From Acidimicrobilacustris europaeus (GTDB taxonomy: Bacteria; Actinomycetota; Acidimicrobiia; Acidimicrobiales; Acidimicrobilacustridaceae), in contig OZ239146.1 of the NCBI GenBank assembly GCA_965194515.1, forward strand, positions 1,488,001-1,552,000: a stretch of 64,000 nucleotides of DNA. The letters are read 5' to 3'. The position numbers were made by a program, and so were the translations under genes. The notes under the pieces were generated by a model that saw only the letters and a list, made by a program, of their open reading frames with translations, did no database searches and was not told the DNA's origin. The first letter of the stretch is position 1; every line of letters starts with the position of its first letter. This document shows positions 34,089 through 42,639 of this stretch, piece after piece.

Positions 34089-35057
34089 ATGGAACCAACA
34101 TTGGTGATGGGTGGATCAGCCGAGGGTCTCGATGACGACGATTGGTCCGGCCAATCCAACTACTTCGAATACTCCCGTGCGGCGAACCCTGTTGGTTCAG
34201 GACGCATCTCGCCAGTCGCGATGGAACGATTCCCCGCCGCCCGACACCAAGCAGTCGCGACCGGCATCATTCCGTTCGATCTTTCCGAACAACTGTCGAT
34301 CACCGAAGGTCCCGCGACATCGCCAGCGTTACTCGTCTCATTCATTCGCATTGCTCCCGGCGCTTCGGTCGACACCGTGCCAGTTGCAACGTCAGAGCTC
34401 TACTACGTGATTTCGGGAAGCGGCGTCTCGGTCGTGAACGGTCGGGAACTCAAATGGGGCGCAGGCGACTTCTTTGTCCTTCCTGCCAATTCGACCACCG
34501 TCCACCGAGCGACAACCGACACCACCATGTACTGGGTCACCGACGAACCGTTACTTCGTCATCTCGGTGTTATTCCGACGCATGCCAAATTCGAACCAAC
34601 GCGCTTTCCCGCTGAACGCGTGCAGGCAGAGCTTGCCGATGTCGAAACCTCACCGCATGCAACCGACCGAAATCGTTTGTCGATTCTTCTCAATACGACA
34701 CCCAACGACATGACACAAACCGTCACACACGTGTTGTGGGCGATGTACGGACTACTTCCAGTGGGTGCGGTGCAACGCCCCCACCGACATCAATCTGTCG
34801 CCCTCGACCTTGTCGGCGACTGCAAACCGGGTTGCTACACACTCGTCGGCCGTTCTGTTGACGAGGACGGCGAGATCATCGACCCGATTCGCGTCGACTG
34901 GGAACCTCATTCGGCATTCGTGACGCCACCGGGCATGTGGCATGCGCACTACAACGAATCAGGCGAGCAGGCATGGATCATTCCCATTCAAGATGCCGGT
35001 TTGCAGACCTACCTGCGCTCTCTCGACATTCGGTTTGCGCCATCGGCTCGCAAGTAA
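34089..35057 (+). CDS. Bicupin protein, gentisate-dioxygenase-like
   Basis: 322 residues with two cupin domains. The first (about 80-150) has TSELYYVISGSGVSVVNG and a DFFVLPANS turn but no HxH metal pair. The second (about 215-300) has RPHRHQSVALDLVGD with the HxH pair and PPGMWHAHY with a further histidine, so only this domain should bind metal. The double-cupin layout is that of gentisate or 1-hydroxy-2-naphthoate dioxygenases, but no ring-cleavage pathway genes are adjacent. It is inserted on the opposite strand inside the Moco gene group. Confidence 0.72.
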   Translation: MEPTLVMGGSAEGLDDDDWSGQSNYFEYSRAANPVGSGRISPVAMERFPAARHQAVATGIIPFDLSEQLSITEGPATSPALLVSFIRIAPGASVDTVPVATSELYYVISGSGVSVVNGRELKWGAGDFFVLPANSTTVHRATTDTTMYWVTDEPLLRHLGVIPTHAKFEPTRFPAERVQAELADVETSPHATDRNRLSILLNTTPNDMTQTVTHVLWAMYGLLPVGAVQRPHRHQSVALDLVGDCKPGCYTLVGRSVDEDGEIIDPIRVDWEPHSAFVTPPGMWHAHYNESGEQAWIIPIQDAGLQTYLRSLDIRFAPSARK

Positions 35058-35104
35058 GTCCAAAAACCACAAGCGTTGATGGGCACCCGACAGGGCATCG
35101 ACTG

Positions 35105-35848
35105 TCAGTTCACTAACTCACTGAATCCAGTGAACTGCGTTTGGTCATGGTTGCCGAGGTACCACCGAAACGGCAGAACATCGAGAAGTTCGACATAGGA
35201 CAACGTATTTGCATCCCACGTGATTTTTCCCGTGTGGGTTGTTCGAATTTGTAGAACAAGATTCGCAAGATCGGCGAGCGGGACAACGAGGTCGCGAGGG
35301 CATATCCACGTCGAAGCAACCACTCGCCAGTGGGGGCGCGAATCATCAATTGCCACTTTTGGCCAGACCCCTGGGGCGATCACAGCATCGATTGGAGTGG
35401 TTTCGATCGCATCGAGATAGTCACGGATGACCTCAGCCGTTACCCCTGGCTGTTTGAAGACTGAGTAGTCGATCCAGACAAAGACATCAACGTCGGGGTG
35501 CAACTCGGCCGCTCGGCGCATCCACTCGAATCGCTCATGACAAACAATGTTTGAGATCACCGCATCAGCCGGTCCATCGAATCGATCTGCCGGCGGGTTG
35601 GGATCAGCGGGCAACAAATTCGGATTCGCTTCAAGCAAGTGATACGCCCAAAGGTCCGTAACGGACCGCTCTTCGTCGAAGGCAACGATTCGGCCATCCG
35701 CAGCACTTTTCAGCTGATCTCCAAGAGAATGAAATTGCTCGTAGGACAAGTGACGAGATGGAAATGCTCGAGGAACGTGTCCGGTAACCACGAGCACTTT
35801 TTGCTGCCCACCTGAACCCACAACGTTCACGTCGGTGCCGTCGGACAC
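35105..35848 (-). CDS. Unrecognised protein in the moaA operon
   Basis: 247 residues from a GTG three bases after the moaA stop, so it is co-translated with moaA. Features: VLVVTGHVPRAFPSRHLS near the N-terminus, DVDVFVWIDYSVF about residue 120, WRVVASTWICPRDLVVP about 175, and a C-terminal WYLGNHDQTQFTGF. The DxFVWID and NHDQT segments faintly recall HtrL/YibB or small glycosyltransferase-like folds; this is a weak resemblance only. No signal peptide or membrane helix. Location suggests linkage to Moco synthesis or to galU-derived sugar nucleotides, neither proven. Confidence 0.6.
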   Translation of the reverse strand: MSDGTDVNVVGSGGQQKVLVVTGHVPRAFPSRHLSYEQFHSLGDQLKSAADGRIVAFDEERSVTDLWAYHLLEANPNLLPADPNPPADRFDGPADAVISNIVCHERFEWMRRAAELHPDVDVFVWIDYSVFKQPGVTAEVIRDYLDAIETTPIDAVIAPGVWPKVAIDDSRPHWRVVASTWICPRDLVVPLADLANLVLQIRTTHTGKITWDANTLSYVELLDVLPFRWYLGNHDQTQFTGFSELVN

Positions 35849-35851
35849 GCG

Positions 35852-36847
35852 TCAGCCACCGATTTGGCTCATTGATCGTGATGGACGGATGAAGTGAACC
35901 TGGTTGATCTGATGGCCAGCCCACTTCGCTCCGACCTCGGCCGTGATTGCTACAGCGATGTCATCATCGGTCGCTCCGTTGCGCAGCAATGTGCGGAGAT
36001 CAAGTTCCCGTGTTGCAAACAAACAATGTCGGAGCATTCCGTCGGCCGTGAGACGAACACGATCACATGATTCACAGAATGCTTCGGTAACGCTGGGAAT
36101 GACGCCAAACTCGCCGCCACCGTCGACATAACGCCAGCGCGCCGCCGGATCGCTTTCGCGCTCAGCAACTGGTTCCAGTGGGAAGACGTCGCCGATCGCC
36201 GCAACGATCTCGGCTTTGGTGACGACCTGCTCGTTGGTCCACTCCCCTTGCGCATCAAGTGGCATGAATTCAATGAAGCGAACAGTGACACCGCGCTCGC
36301 GGCCGAAGCGGGCGAAGTCGACGATTTCGTCATCATTCACGCCACGCATCACGACGCAGTTGATCTTCACCGGTGCGAGGCCTGCGCTCACTGCGGCATC
36401 GATGCCTTCAAGCACCTTGTCGAGTTCATCTCGACGCGTGATTTGTTCAAAACGTTCTCGCTTCAACGAATCGAGCGAAATGTTGATGCGCTCAAGTCCG
36501 GCCGACACCAGAGCCGGCGCCAGATTGGTGAGCGTTGTGCCATTCGTCGTGAGCGATAGATCGACTCCGAGCGACGACAGTTGTTCGATCAATACCGGGA
36601 GGTTCGCTCGAACGGTCGGCTCTCCACCCGTCAGACGAATTCCGTTGAACCCGAAACGCTCCACACAAACTCGCGCCACCCGAGTGAGTTCCTCGTAGGT
36701 GAGGAGATCTTCGCGAGCCATCCAGTCGAGGCCTTCGGCGGGCATGCAGTAGGTGCAGCGAAAATTGCAACGATCAGTCACCGAGATACGAAGGTCACGA
36801 TGGACGCGGCCGAACCCGTCGACGAGAGGTGTTGGTTCGGCAGCCAT
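35852..36847 (-). CDS. moaA: GTP 3',8-cyclase
   Basis: Radical-SAM enzyme of the first Moco step, acting on GTP. It has 331 residues. The N-terminal [4Fe-4S] cysteines are Cys27, Cys31 and Cys34 (CNFRCTYC), and the second cluster uses Cys258, Cys261 and Cys275 (FCESCDRVRL ... HC). The C-terminus ends SQIGG, carrying the Gly-Gly tail that activates the radical reaction in MoaA. The ATG is 9 bases after the moeA stop. Confidence 0.97.
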   Translation of the reverse strand: MAAEPTPLVDGFGRVHRDLRISVTDRCNFRCTYCMPAEGLDWMAREDLLTYEELTRVARVCVERFGFNGIRLTGGEPTVRANLPVLIEQLSSLGVDLSLTTNGTTLTNLAPALVSAGLERINISLDSLKRERFEQITRRDELDKVLEGIDAAVSAGLAPVKINCVVMRGVNDDEIVDFARFGRERGVTVRFIEFMPLDAQGEWTNEQVVTKAEIVAAIGDVFPLEPVAERESDPAARWRYVDGGGEFGVIPSVTEAFCESCDRVRLTADGMLRHCLFATRELDLRTLLRNGATDDDIAVAITAEVGAKWAGHQINQVHFIRPSRSMSQIGG

Positions 36848-36856
36848 AGCGAGAGG

Positions 36857-38089
36857 TTACGGGCGAAGCAGGCGGACGCGCACGGTGGAGCCAGTTTCGA
36901 GCGTGTCACCATCGGGAAGTTCGGCCAGCGCGTTGGCTGCAGCCATTGCCGCCATGTGGTGTGAGCCCTGAGCGCCCGCCGAGCGCACCGTGTATCTGGA
37001 GCTCTTGTCATCCCACTCACACACAACTCGGGCGAAATGAGTTTTCCCGTCGGCGCGGCGCCTGAGCGGTTCAGTGAGCACCCCGTTGATAATTCCCACA
37101 TCGAGATTGTCGTCGCCGAAGCCCGACATCTTTCGCAATCCCGGCCGACAAAAGAGCTCGTAGCTCACCATCGATGAGACGGGATTACCGGGAAGCCCGA
37201 AGAGCGGAACGGCGGTTCCGTTGGAACGAGTGAGCGTCCCGAATGCCAGTGGTTTCGCCGGCTTGATCGCGATCTGCATCCACCGCATGTCGCCAATTCG
37301 ATCGAGGACGACCTTGACATAATCGAAGTCGCCCATGCTCACACCGCCAGTGGTCACAATTGCATCGCAGGATTCGGCCCCGGCGCGCATTGCTGATTCG
37401 ATGACCTGCTCATTGTCTCGAGCGAGCCCAAGATCAACGGTGTCAAAGCCATGAGATTCAAGAAGCTTGCGCAGCGTCAACCGATTCGAATCACGGATCT
37501 GTCCTGGAGCCAACGGCGAACCATCGTCGATGAGTTCATCGCCGGTCGAAATCACTCCGACGACTGGCCGACGCACTACCGCAATATGGGTCACTCCGAT
37601 TGTCGCCAGAACGCCCAGGTGCGCAGCCGTCAGTTCCGTCCCGATAGCGATCACGGGATCACCGGGATTCACATCGTCGCCAGCAGGACGAATGTGTTGA
37701 TCGACAGTTGCCGTTGCAGTCACCACGACGGTGTCGCCCTCGGGAGAACCTTCGGTGTCTTCAACCATCACAATTGCGTTGGCCCCGGGCGGAACTGGAG
37801 CACCAGTCATGATGCGAACTGCGCATCCAGATTCAACCGGGGAATCCGTACCCGACATGCCAGCACGAACAGTGCCTGTCACACGAAGGGTGACCGGCAC
37901 CGTTGACGTGTCAGCGGCAATTACGGCATATCCGTCGACGGCAGTATTTGCGAAGGGTGGAACTTGTTCAGCCGCAACAACCGCTTCGGCAGTTACGCAG
38001 CCCAGAGCGTCGTTCAGCGCGACAACAACCTGATCGTTCGGAAGACATCCAGAAAGGACGTACTCACGAGCTTCACGAAGTTCGATCAC
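36857..38089 (-). CDS. moeA: Molybdopterin molybdenumtransferase / gephyrin-like protein
   Basis: Inserts molybdate into adenylylated molybdopterin. It has 410 residues with the standard four-domain order: PPFANTAVDGYAV near residue 45, the MoCF core with TTGGVSMGDFDYVK, GLPGNPVSSMVSYE, and a C-terminal beta-barrel ending TVRVRLLRP. The GTG start overlaps the galU stop (GTGA). Operon order galU-moeA-moaA argues for a true Moco role. In Corynebacterium the homologous galU-adjacent MoeA-like protein Glp binds FtsZ and GLPR, so a second role in division is possible here. Confidence 0.94.
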   Translation of the reverse strand: MIELREAREYVLSGCLPNDQVVVALNDALGCVTAEAVVAAEQVPPFANTAVDGYAVIAADTSTVPVTLRVTGTVRAGMSGTDSPVESGCAVRIMTGAPVPPGANAIVMVEDTEGSPEGDTVVVTATATVDQHIRPAGDDVNPGDPVIAIGTELTAAHLGVLATIGVTHIAVVRRPVVGVISTGDELIDDGSPLAPGQIRDSNRLTLRKLLESHGFDTVDLGLARDNEQVIESAMRAGAESCDAIVTTGGVSMGDFDYVKVVLDRIGDMRWMQIAIKPAKPLAFGTLTRSNGTAVPLFGLPGNPVSSMVSYELFCRPGLRKMSGFGDDNLDVGIINGVLTEPLRRRADGKTHFARVVCEWDDKSSRYTVRSAGAQGSHHMAAMAAANALAELPDGDTLETGSTVRVRLLRP

Positions 38090-38964
38090 CGCAGTCGCGT
38101 ATCGACGAGGTCGATAAGGAACGCGCGAAATTCCGGGCCCAGGTCTTCACGCTCAATCGCGAGTTCGACCGTGGCCCGCAGATAATCCTGTTTGTTGCCA
38201 ATATCGAAACGACCATGACTGAACACCCATCCGTAGACGTCGTGGTCGGCAAGAAGTAGCGCGATCGCGTCAGTGAGCTGTATCTCGCCGCCAACTCCAG
38301 GCGACACCTTCGCTAGAGCGTCGAAGATGTCGGGCGTGAAGACATAGCGACCCATCACGGCGAGATTCGACGGCGCATCTTCGGCGGAGGGCTTCTCGAC
38401 AATGCCGCGCATTCGAACGAGAGAATCGGAAATGATTTCAGGATCAATTGATCCGTAGCTCGAGATCTCTCGTGAAGAAACTTCCGAGACTGCAACCACT
38501 GCAGCGTCTCGTTCTTCGTAGACGCTGATCATGTCGGTGAGCACGGTTGAGCTTTCATCCATGATGTCGTCGCCAAGCATGACGACGAACGGGTTGTCAC
38601 CAACATGCTTTCGAGCAATCGAGACAGCGTGACCAAGCCCCAAGGGCTCGCCTTGTCGGACGAAGTGGATTTCAGCGAGTTCAGCGATGCTGCGCACCTC
38701 GGCGAGGGCTTCGGCTTTTCCTCGCTCCGCCAAGAAAGATTCAAGTTCAACATTGCGATCGAAATGATCTTCAAGTGACCGCTTGCCACGGCCCGAGATG
38801 ATGAGAATGTCGTCGATACCCGCGCGGACCGCTTCTTCGACCACGTACTGGATGGCGGGCTTATCGACAACGGGCAACATTTCCTTCGGCTGCGCCTTCG
38901 TTGCCGGAAGAAAACGGGTTCCAAGGCCAGCGGCGGGAATGACAGCTTTGGTAACTCGAGACAT
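38086..38964 (-). CDS. galU: UTP-glucose-1-phosphate uridylyltransferase
   Basis: Makes UDP-glucose for envelope polysaccharides and glycolipids. It has 292 residues from the ATG at 38964, which has GAGGAG upstream; the longer frame begins in non-coding sequence. The nucleotide-binding signature AAGLGTRFLPATKAQPKEML and VVDKPAIQYVVEEA are exact for GalU, and LGLGHAVSIARKHVG and VEKPS are present. First gene of galU-moeA-moaA. A TACGAT about 45 bases upstream may be the -10. Confidence 0.96.
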   Translation of the reverse strand: MSRVTKAVIPAAGLGTRFLPATKAQPKEMLPVVDKPAIQYVVEEAVRAGIDDILIISGRGKRSLEDHFDRNVELESFLAERGKAEALAEVRSIAELAEIHFVRQGEPLGLGHAVSIARKHVGDNPFVVMLGDDIMDESSTVLTDMISVYEERDAAVVAVSEVSSREISSYGSIDPEIISDSLVRMRGIVEKPSAEDAPSNLAVMGRYVFTPDIFDALAKVSPGVGGEIQLTDAIALLLADHDVYGWVFSHGRFDIGNKQDYLRATVELAIEREDLGPEFRAFLIDLVDTRLR

Positions 38965-39156
38965 CGTGACTCCTCGTCCGATCGGGACCTGCGGGGACGT
39001 GGCCGACATCGTAGGAGCCACGCGACCCATACCCCCGCGCCGCCCATTTCCCCGTCTCTAGGCCTGAACTCCTCGCTCGCTATGCTGACCATCCCTCAAG
39101 GCGAGTGCTAGCGCTGGCCTTGGCCCCATCTCCCTCGGCCCCGCCGGAGACCCTCG

Positions 39157-39474
39157 ATGCCCACCTATGACTACCGATGCAAAGACTGCGGCCATGAATT
39201 TGAGGCACAGCAGGCATTCACCGACGACGCACTGACCGAGTGCCCGTCATGTGGCGGCGCGTTGAAGAAGAAGTTCGGATCCGTCGGCATCGCCTTCAAA
39301 GGCAGCGGCTTCTACAAGAACGACGCTCGTGGTTCCTCCAGTTCCTCGACAACCACAGCCTCATCTGGTTCCGCATCGACAACGAGTTCTGACTCCTCGA
39401 CGACTTCGAGCACGACTCCTTCGAGCCCAAGCTCAGACTCGGGTTCGTCCTCGTCAACTCCCAGCACGCCCTGA
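39157..39474 (+). CDS. FmdB-type zinc-ribbon protein with Ser/Thr-rich tail
   Basis: 105 residues. The N-terminal ~55 residues are an FmdB/CxxC zinc ribbon: YDYRCKDCGHEFE and ECPSCGGALKKKFG supply four cysteines, followed by the conserved GIAFKGSGFYKND. The remaining ~48 residues are almost only Ser, Thr, Pro, Gly and Asp, predicted disordered. FmdB-like proteins are thought to be regulatory; the target is unknown. GGAGA lies before the ATG, and a TATGCT at 39081 could be the -10. Divergent from galU. Confidence 0.9.
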   Translation: MPTYDYRCKDCGHEFEAQQAFTDDALTECPSCGGALKKKFGSVGIAFKGSGFYKNDARGSSSSSTTTASSGSASTTSSDSSTTSSTTPSSPSSDSGSSSSTPSTP

Positions 39475-39561
39475 CAAAGGTCGCACGGACCTCCCACGAG
39501 GTCGCCGAACTCTCTAGCGTCGCCGCATTCCCCCACTGACCGCGCCGTCCGTGGAGTCGCT

Positions 39562-40206
39562 GTGCGCCATTCACAGGTCCAAATCTCGAGTCCGCGTCGT
39601 TTCCGACGCTGGCTATCGACGACTCGAGTTCGATGGTCGATAACCGCGGCCGTTGCTCTCGGCTCATTGGCTTGGACCATCTCGACCGTGAACTCTGCCG
39701 ACGCTGCCGCTTCCGCATGGGGTCACCGCCGAACCGTTCCAGTCGCTACATCCGATCTTGAACCTGGGCGCGTCATCACCACTGCAGACATCTCCTTCGT
39801 TGATCGTCCCATTGCCGTAGTTCCCAACGACGTCGCTGAATCACCGATCGGAAGATCGGTGACACGATCAATCGCGCGTGATGAAGTTGTTCTTGAGCGC
39901 CGGCTCGCTGGCGGCAGCGCAACTGGTCCCGCATCGCAACTCGATGAGAACTCCTTGGCCTTCGCCATCCCTTCGGATGCCAGCACTCCCCCCACAAGGA
40001 TCGGCGACCACGTCGCCCTCTACGCTCCGTCTGAAGTCGTCGCGACCTCCACTCGTACTTCAGGTCCCGCATCTCGAATTGCCGACCGCGCCGTGGTCAT
40101 TGCTGTCTCCGAAGAGGCCATCACCGTTGGCGTCGTCATTGCTGAGGCAGCCACAGTCGCCAAGGCACTGCTTTCGGCAAGCGTGGTAATCGCGCTTGCC
40201 GACTGA
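39562..40206 (+). CDS. SAF-domain membrane protein (CpaB/RcpC-like)
   Basis: 214 residues from a GTG with GGAG upstream. A basic N-terminus precedes a transmembrane helix or signal (WSITAAVALGSLAWTI). The SAF domain covers about 55-120: VPVATSDLEPGRVITTADIS, DVAESPIGRSVTRSIARDEV. The rest is beta-rich with a C-terminal VVIALAD. Such proteins occur in Flp-type pilus assembly, but no tad/flp genes are nearby, so the role is open. TAGCGT at about 39516 may be its -10. Confidence 0.78.
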   Translation: MRHSQVQISSPRRFRRWLSTTRVRWSITAAVALGSLAWTISTVNSADAAASAWGHRRTVPVATSDLEPGRVITTADISFVDRPIAVVPNDVAESPIGRSVTRSIARDEVVLERRLAGGSATGPASQLDENSLAFAIPSDASTPPTRIGDHVALYAPSEVVATSTRTSGPASRIADRAVVIAVSEEAITVGVVIAEAATVAKALLSASVVIALAD

Positions 40207-40236
40207 CCCTTCACCCAACCTGACTGGTGAGACCGG

Positions 40237-40242
40237 TAGCGT
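40237..40242 (+). promoter_or_regulatory. -10 hexamer of uppP (leaderless)
   Basis: TAGCGT, six bases (CGCAGC), ATG. It fixes the ATG at 40249 as the start and therefore the reality of the N-terminal extension. Confidence 0.52.
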
Positions 40243-40248
40243 CGCAGC

Positions 40249-41262
40249 ATGGCCGATTCCCCGCCTTCTCAGCCAAAGGTTCGCGGCGGTCGCGTTCTCG
40301 CACTTTTACTTGTCCTTCTTCTTGCCGGGGGCATCGTCCAAACGTTCACCGGCGCGACGCGAGCGAATGCATCTTCAACCGAGCAAGCGGCATCAACGGA
40401 ATTGACCGCTGAAGAGCAGCTTGCGGCAAAGAATCAAATGAGCACTTGGAAAGCCATGGTGCTGGGGGCAGTCGAAGGCATTACGGAGTACCTGCCAATT
40501 AGTTCGACCGGACACCTCGTCGTGACGCAGAGAATTCTCGGGATCGGCGATACCGATGCGACCAAAGACGCTGCAGATAGTTACGCAATCGCGATTCAAT
40601 TCGGCGCAATCCTCGCCGTGCTCGTTCTGTATCGGAAGCGCATCGAATCAATCATTCGAGGTCTCTTCGGTCGCGACACCGACGGTCGGAACCTTCTGAT
40701 TTCGCTGATGCTCGCCTTCATCCCCGCAGTGATCATCGGCGTTGCCATTGAGAAGCCGATCAAGAGCAACCTCCTCAACGTCGGACCAGTCATCGCTGCC
40801 TGGGTTGTTGGTGGGCTTCTACTTCTCTATCTGGCGCCAAAAATCAAAGCTGACCGACCAGGTCTCTCGATCACTCACATCCGACCCAAGCAGGCGCTCA
40901 TCATCGGTTGTGCGCAAGTACTTGCGATGTGGCCGGGAACCAGCCGAAGCCTCGTCACAATTCTCGCTGCGCTTGCGGTCGGAATGACACTCGCCGCAGC
41001 AGTTGAGTTCAGTTTCCTTCTTGGTCTCATGACCTTGGGGGCAGCAACGCTCTACGAAACGGCCACGAACGGATCAACGGTCATTGATGCGTACGGATGG
41101 TTCAACCCACTTGTTGGTTTGATCTTCGCATTCATCTTCGCCGCACTCGCGGTGAAGTGGATGGTCGCTTGGCTCCAGACCCGCAGCCTTGCCATCTTTG
41201 GTTGGGAACGCCTCGTTGTTGCTGCGGCCAGCATCGGATTGCTCATCGCTGGAACGATTTAG
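40249..41262 (+). CDS. uppP: Undecaprenyl-diphosphatase with N-terminal extension
   Basis: Integral membrane phosphatase recycling undecaprenyl pyrophosphate during wall synthesis. It has 337 residues against about 270 in most UppP proteins. Core motifs are GAVEGITEYLPISSTGHL (about 67-84) and a WPGTSRSLVTI segment, which form the active site. The first ~62 residues are extra: a signal-like helix (VLALLLVLLLAGGIVQTFTG), a NASSTEQAAS-type polar segment and a short helix before the first core helix. It converges with the pmbA paralogue, 9 bases between stops. Confidence 0.94.
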   Translation: MADSPPSQPKVRGGRVLALLLVLLLAGGIVQTFTGATRANASSTEQAASTELTAEEQLAAKNQMSTWKAMVLGAVEGITEYLPISSTGHLVVTQRILGIGDTDATKDAADSYAIAIQFGAILAVLVLYRKRIESIIRGLFGRDTDGRNLLISLMLAFIPAVIIGVAIEKPIKSNLLNVGPVIAAWVVGGLLLLYLAPKIKADRPGLSITHIRPKQALIIGCAQVLAMWPGTSRSLVTILAALAVGMTLAAAVEFSFLLGLMTLGAATLYETATNGSTVIDAYGWFNPLVGLIFAFIFAALAVKWMVAWLQTRSLAIFGWERLVVAAASIGLLIAGTI

Positions 41263-41271
41263 AACAATCGC

Positions 41272-42639
41272 TCAGGAGCCACCAAGCGAAAGGTCGGCGA
41301 TCACGATCGTTGGGCAACCGGTGCCGCCAGGAAGCCATTCGATGTCGTCGCCAATCGCAACGATGTCAAGAAGCATCCGCTGCAGGGTCGAAGCAATCGT
41401 TACCTCGCGAACCGGTTCCGCTAGTTGACCGTTGCGGACCATGAGCCCTTCGATCCCGACGGAAATATCGCCGCTCACAAGATTCACACCAGAGTGGAGA
41501 CCCGTCATCGACTGCAGATACACCCCAGTATCGATGTCGGCCAGCAACGACTCGAAAGAACCTGCACCCGGCGCAACCGCTAGGGCTTGGCACCCAACCG
41601 ACGGTGTCGAAGAAACGCCCCGTACGGCTGAGCCCGTACTGGGCTGTCCGGCGCGCCGACCCGACGCACTGTCGTAGAGAAAACCCTGCAACACGCCGTC
41701 GACCACGAGTTGGTTTCGACGACAGGCCAAACCTTCACCGTCGAACATGTCAGCAGCGTAGGAACGATGATCGGTGGGATCGTCAACAAGGGTGAGCATG
41801 GGCGAAGCAATGGTTTCGCCTACTCGATCACCGAACGGCGAGCGCCCCTTCAACACGCGTTCGCCAGTGAGCGTGGAACCAAGGAGACCAGCGATCGTGG
41901 CTGCCATCCTTGGCTCAAGGATGATCGTGACTCGCTGCGACGGAACCGGCTTTGCGCCAAAGAGCCGCGTGGCGCGCAACACCGCATCGTCGGCAGCTTC
42001 AGCGAGATCAAGATCATCGGGCCGAAACCCAACCGTTGAGCCGCCGCCGGTATAGGTCTCGTCACCATCTTCCGCTAGCGCGAGCGCACTCATCGAGCAC
42101 CATGCACCGCGTCCGGCCCCAGCGATTCCCGTACTTGTCGCTACTGCAAAACGCGATGAGGAGTCAGAGAATGTTGCGACACGAACACCGGTGATTCTCG
42201 GGTCGCCAGCACGAACCATTCGTTCGAGCTCTAGTGCGAGGTCGATTTTCCGCGAAGCCTCCATGGTCGCTACCGATGGATCAAAAGCGTCGAAAGGAAC
42301 AGGGGAAACCCCGTCAGGCTCGGCAAGGCCTACCCACTCATCGGGTTCAGCGAACGTTGCATTGTCACGGGCATCGGCCAACGCATCGGCGATTGCATCG
42401 GGCTCGAGCGTGCCGGCCCACGCAAACCCTTGACGATGATCGCTTACAACGCGCACACCAATACCGGCGCTCACTGCTGACGTAAATGATTCAACTTCGC
42501 CACCGTGTGCGCGCACGGTTGTGTATGAGGATCGAGCCACGAAAGCTTCGAGCTGCTCTCCAGCTCGCGCGTTATTCGCCACCGATTGCGCCAACGCAAG
42601 GAGATCAGCAGATTCCTGATCGGGCGGATCGAAGGTCAC
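41272..42639 (-). CDS. PmbA/TldE-family protein, second paralogue
   Basis: 455 residues. TldE is the non-metal partner of the TldD protease, involved in modification or degradation of small peptides such as microcin B17 and CcdA in E. coli. This copy has the family blocks GIGVRVVSDHRQGFAWAG, LTGERVLKGRSPFGDRVGE, GLHSGVNLVSGDISVGIEGL and PVREVTIASTLQRML, with no HExxxH motif. It is clearly paralogous to the gene just upstream, whose stop overlaps its GTG start (GTGA). Third gene of the tldD-pmbA-pmbA operon. Confidence 0.9.
   Translation of the reverse strand: MTFDPPDQESADLLALAQSVANNARAGEQLEAFVARSSYTTVRAHGGEVESFTSAVSAGIGVRVVSDHRQGFAWAGTLEPDAIADALADARDNATFAEPDEWVGLAEPDGVSPVPFDAFDPSVATMEASRKIDLALELERMVRAGDPRITGVRVATFSDSSSRFAVATSTGIAGAGRGAWCSMSALALAEDGDETYTGGGSTVGFRPDDLDLAEAADDAVLRATRLFGAKPVPSQRVTIILEPRMAATIAGLLGSTLTGERVLKGRSPFGDRVGETIASPMLTLVDDPTDHRSYAADMFDGEGLACRRNQLVVDGVLQGFLYDSASGRRAGQPSTGSAVRGVSSTPSVGCQALAVAPGAGSFESLLADIDTGVYLQSMTGLHSGVNLVSGDISVGIEGLMVRNGQLAEPVREVTIASTLQRMLLDIVAIGDDIEWLPGGTGCPTIVIADLSLGGS

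Noticed and set aside
39312..39680. Glu/Val-rich minus-strand ORF across the FmdB tail
   Set aside because: It is the antisense of the Ser/Thr repeat codons; composition is explained by the FmdB gene.
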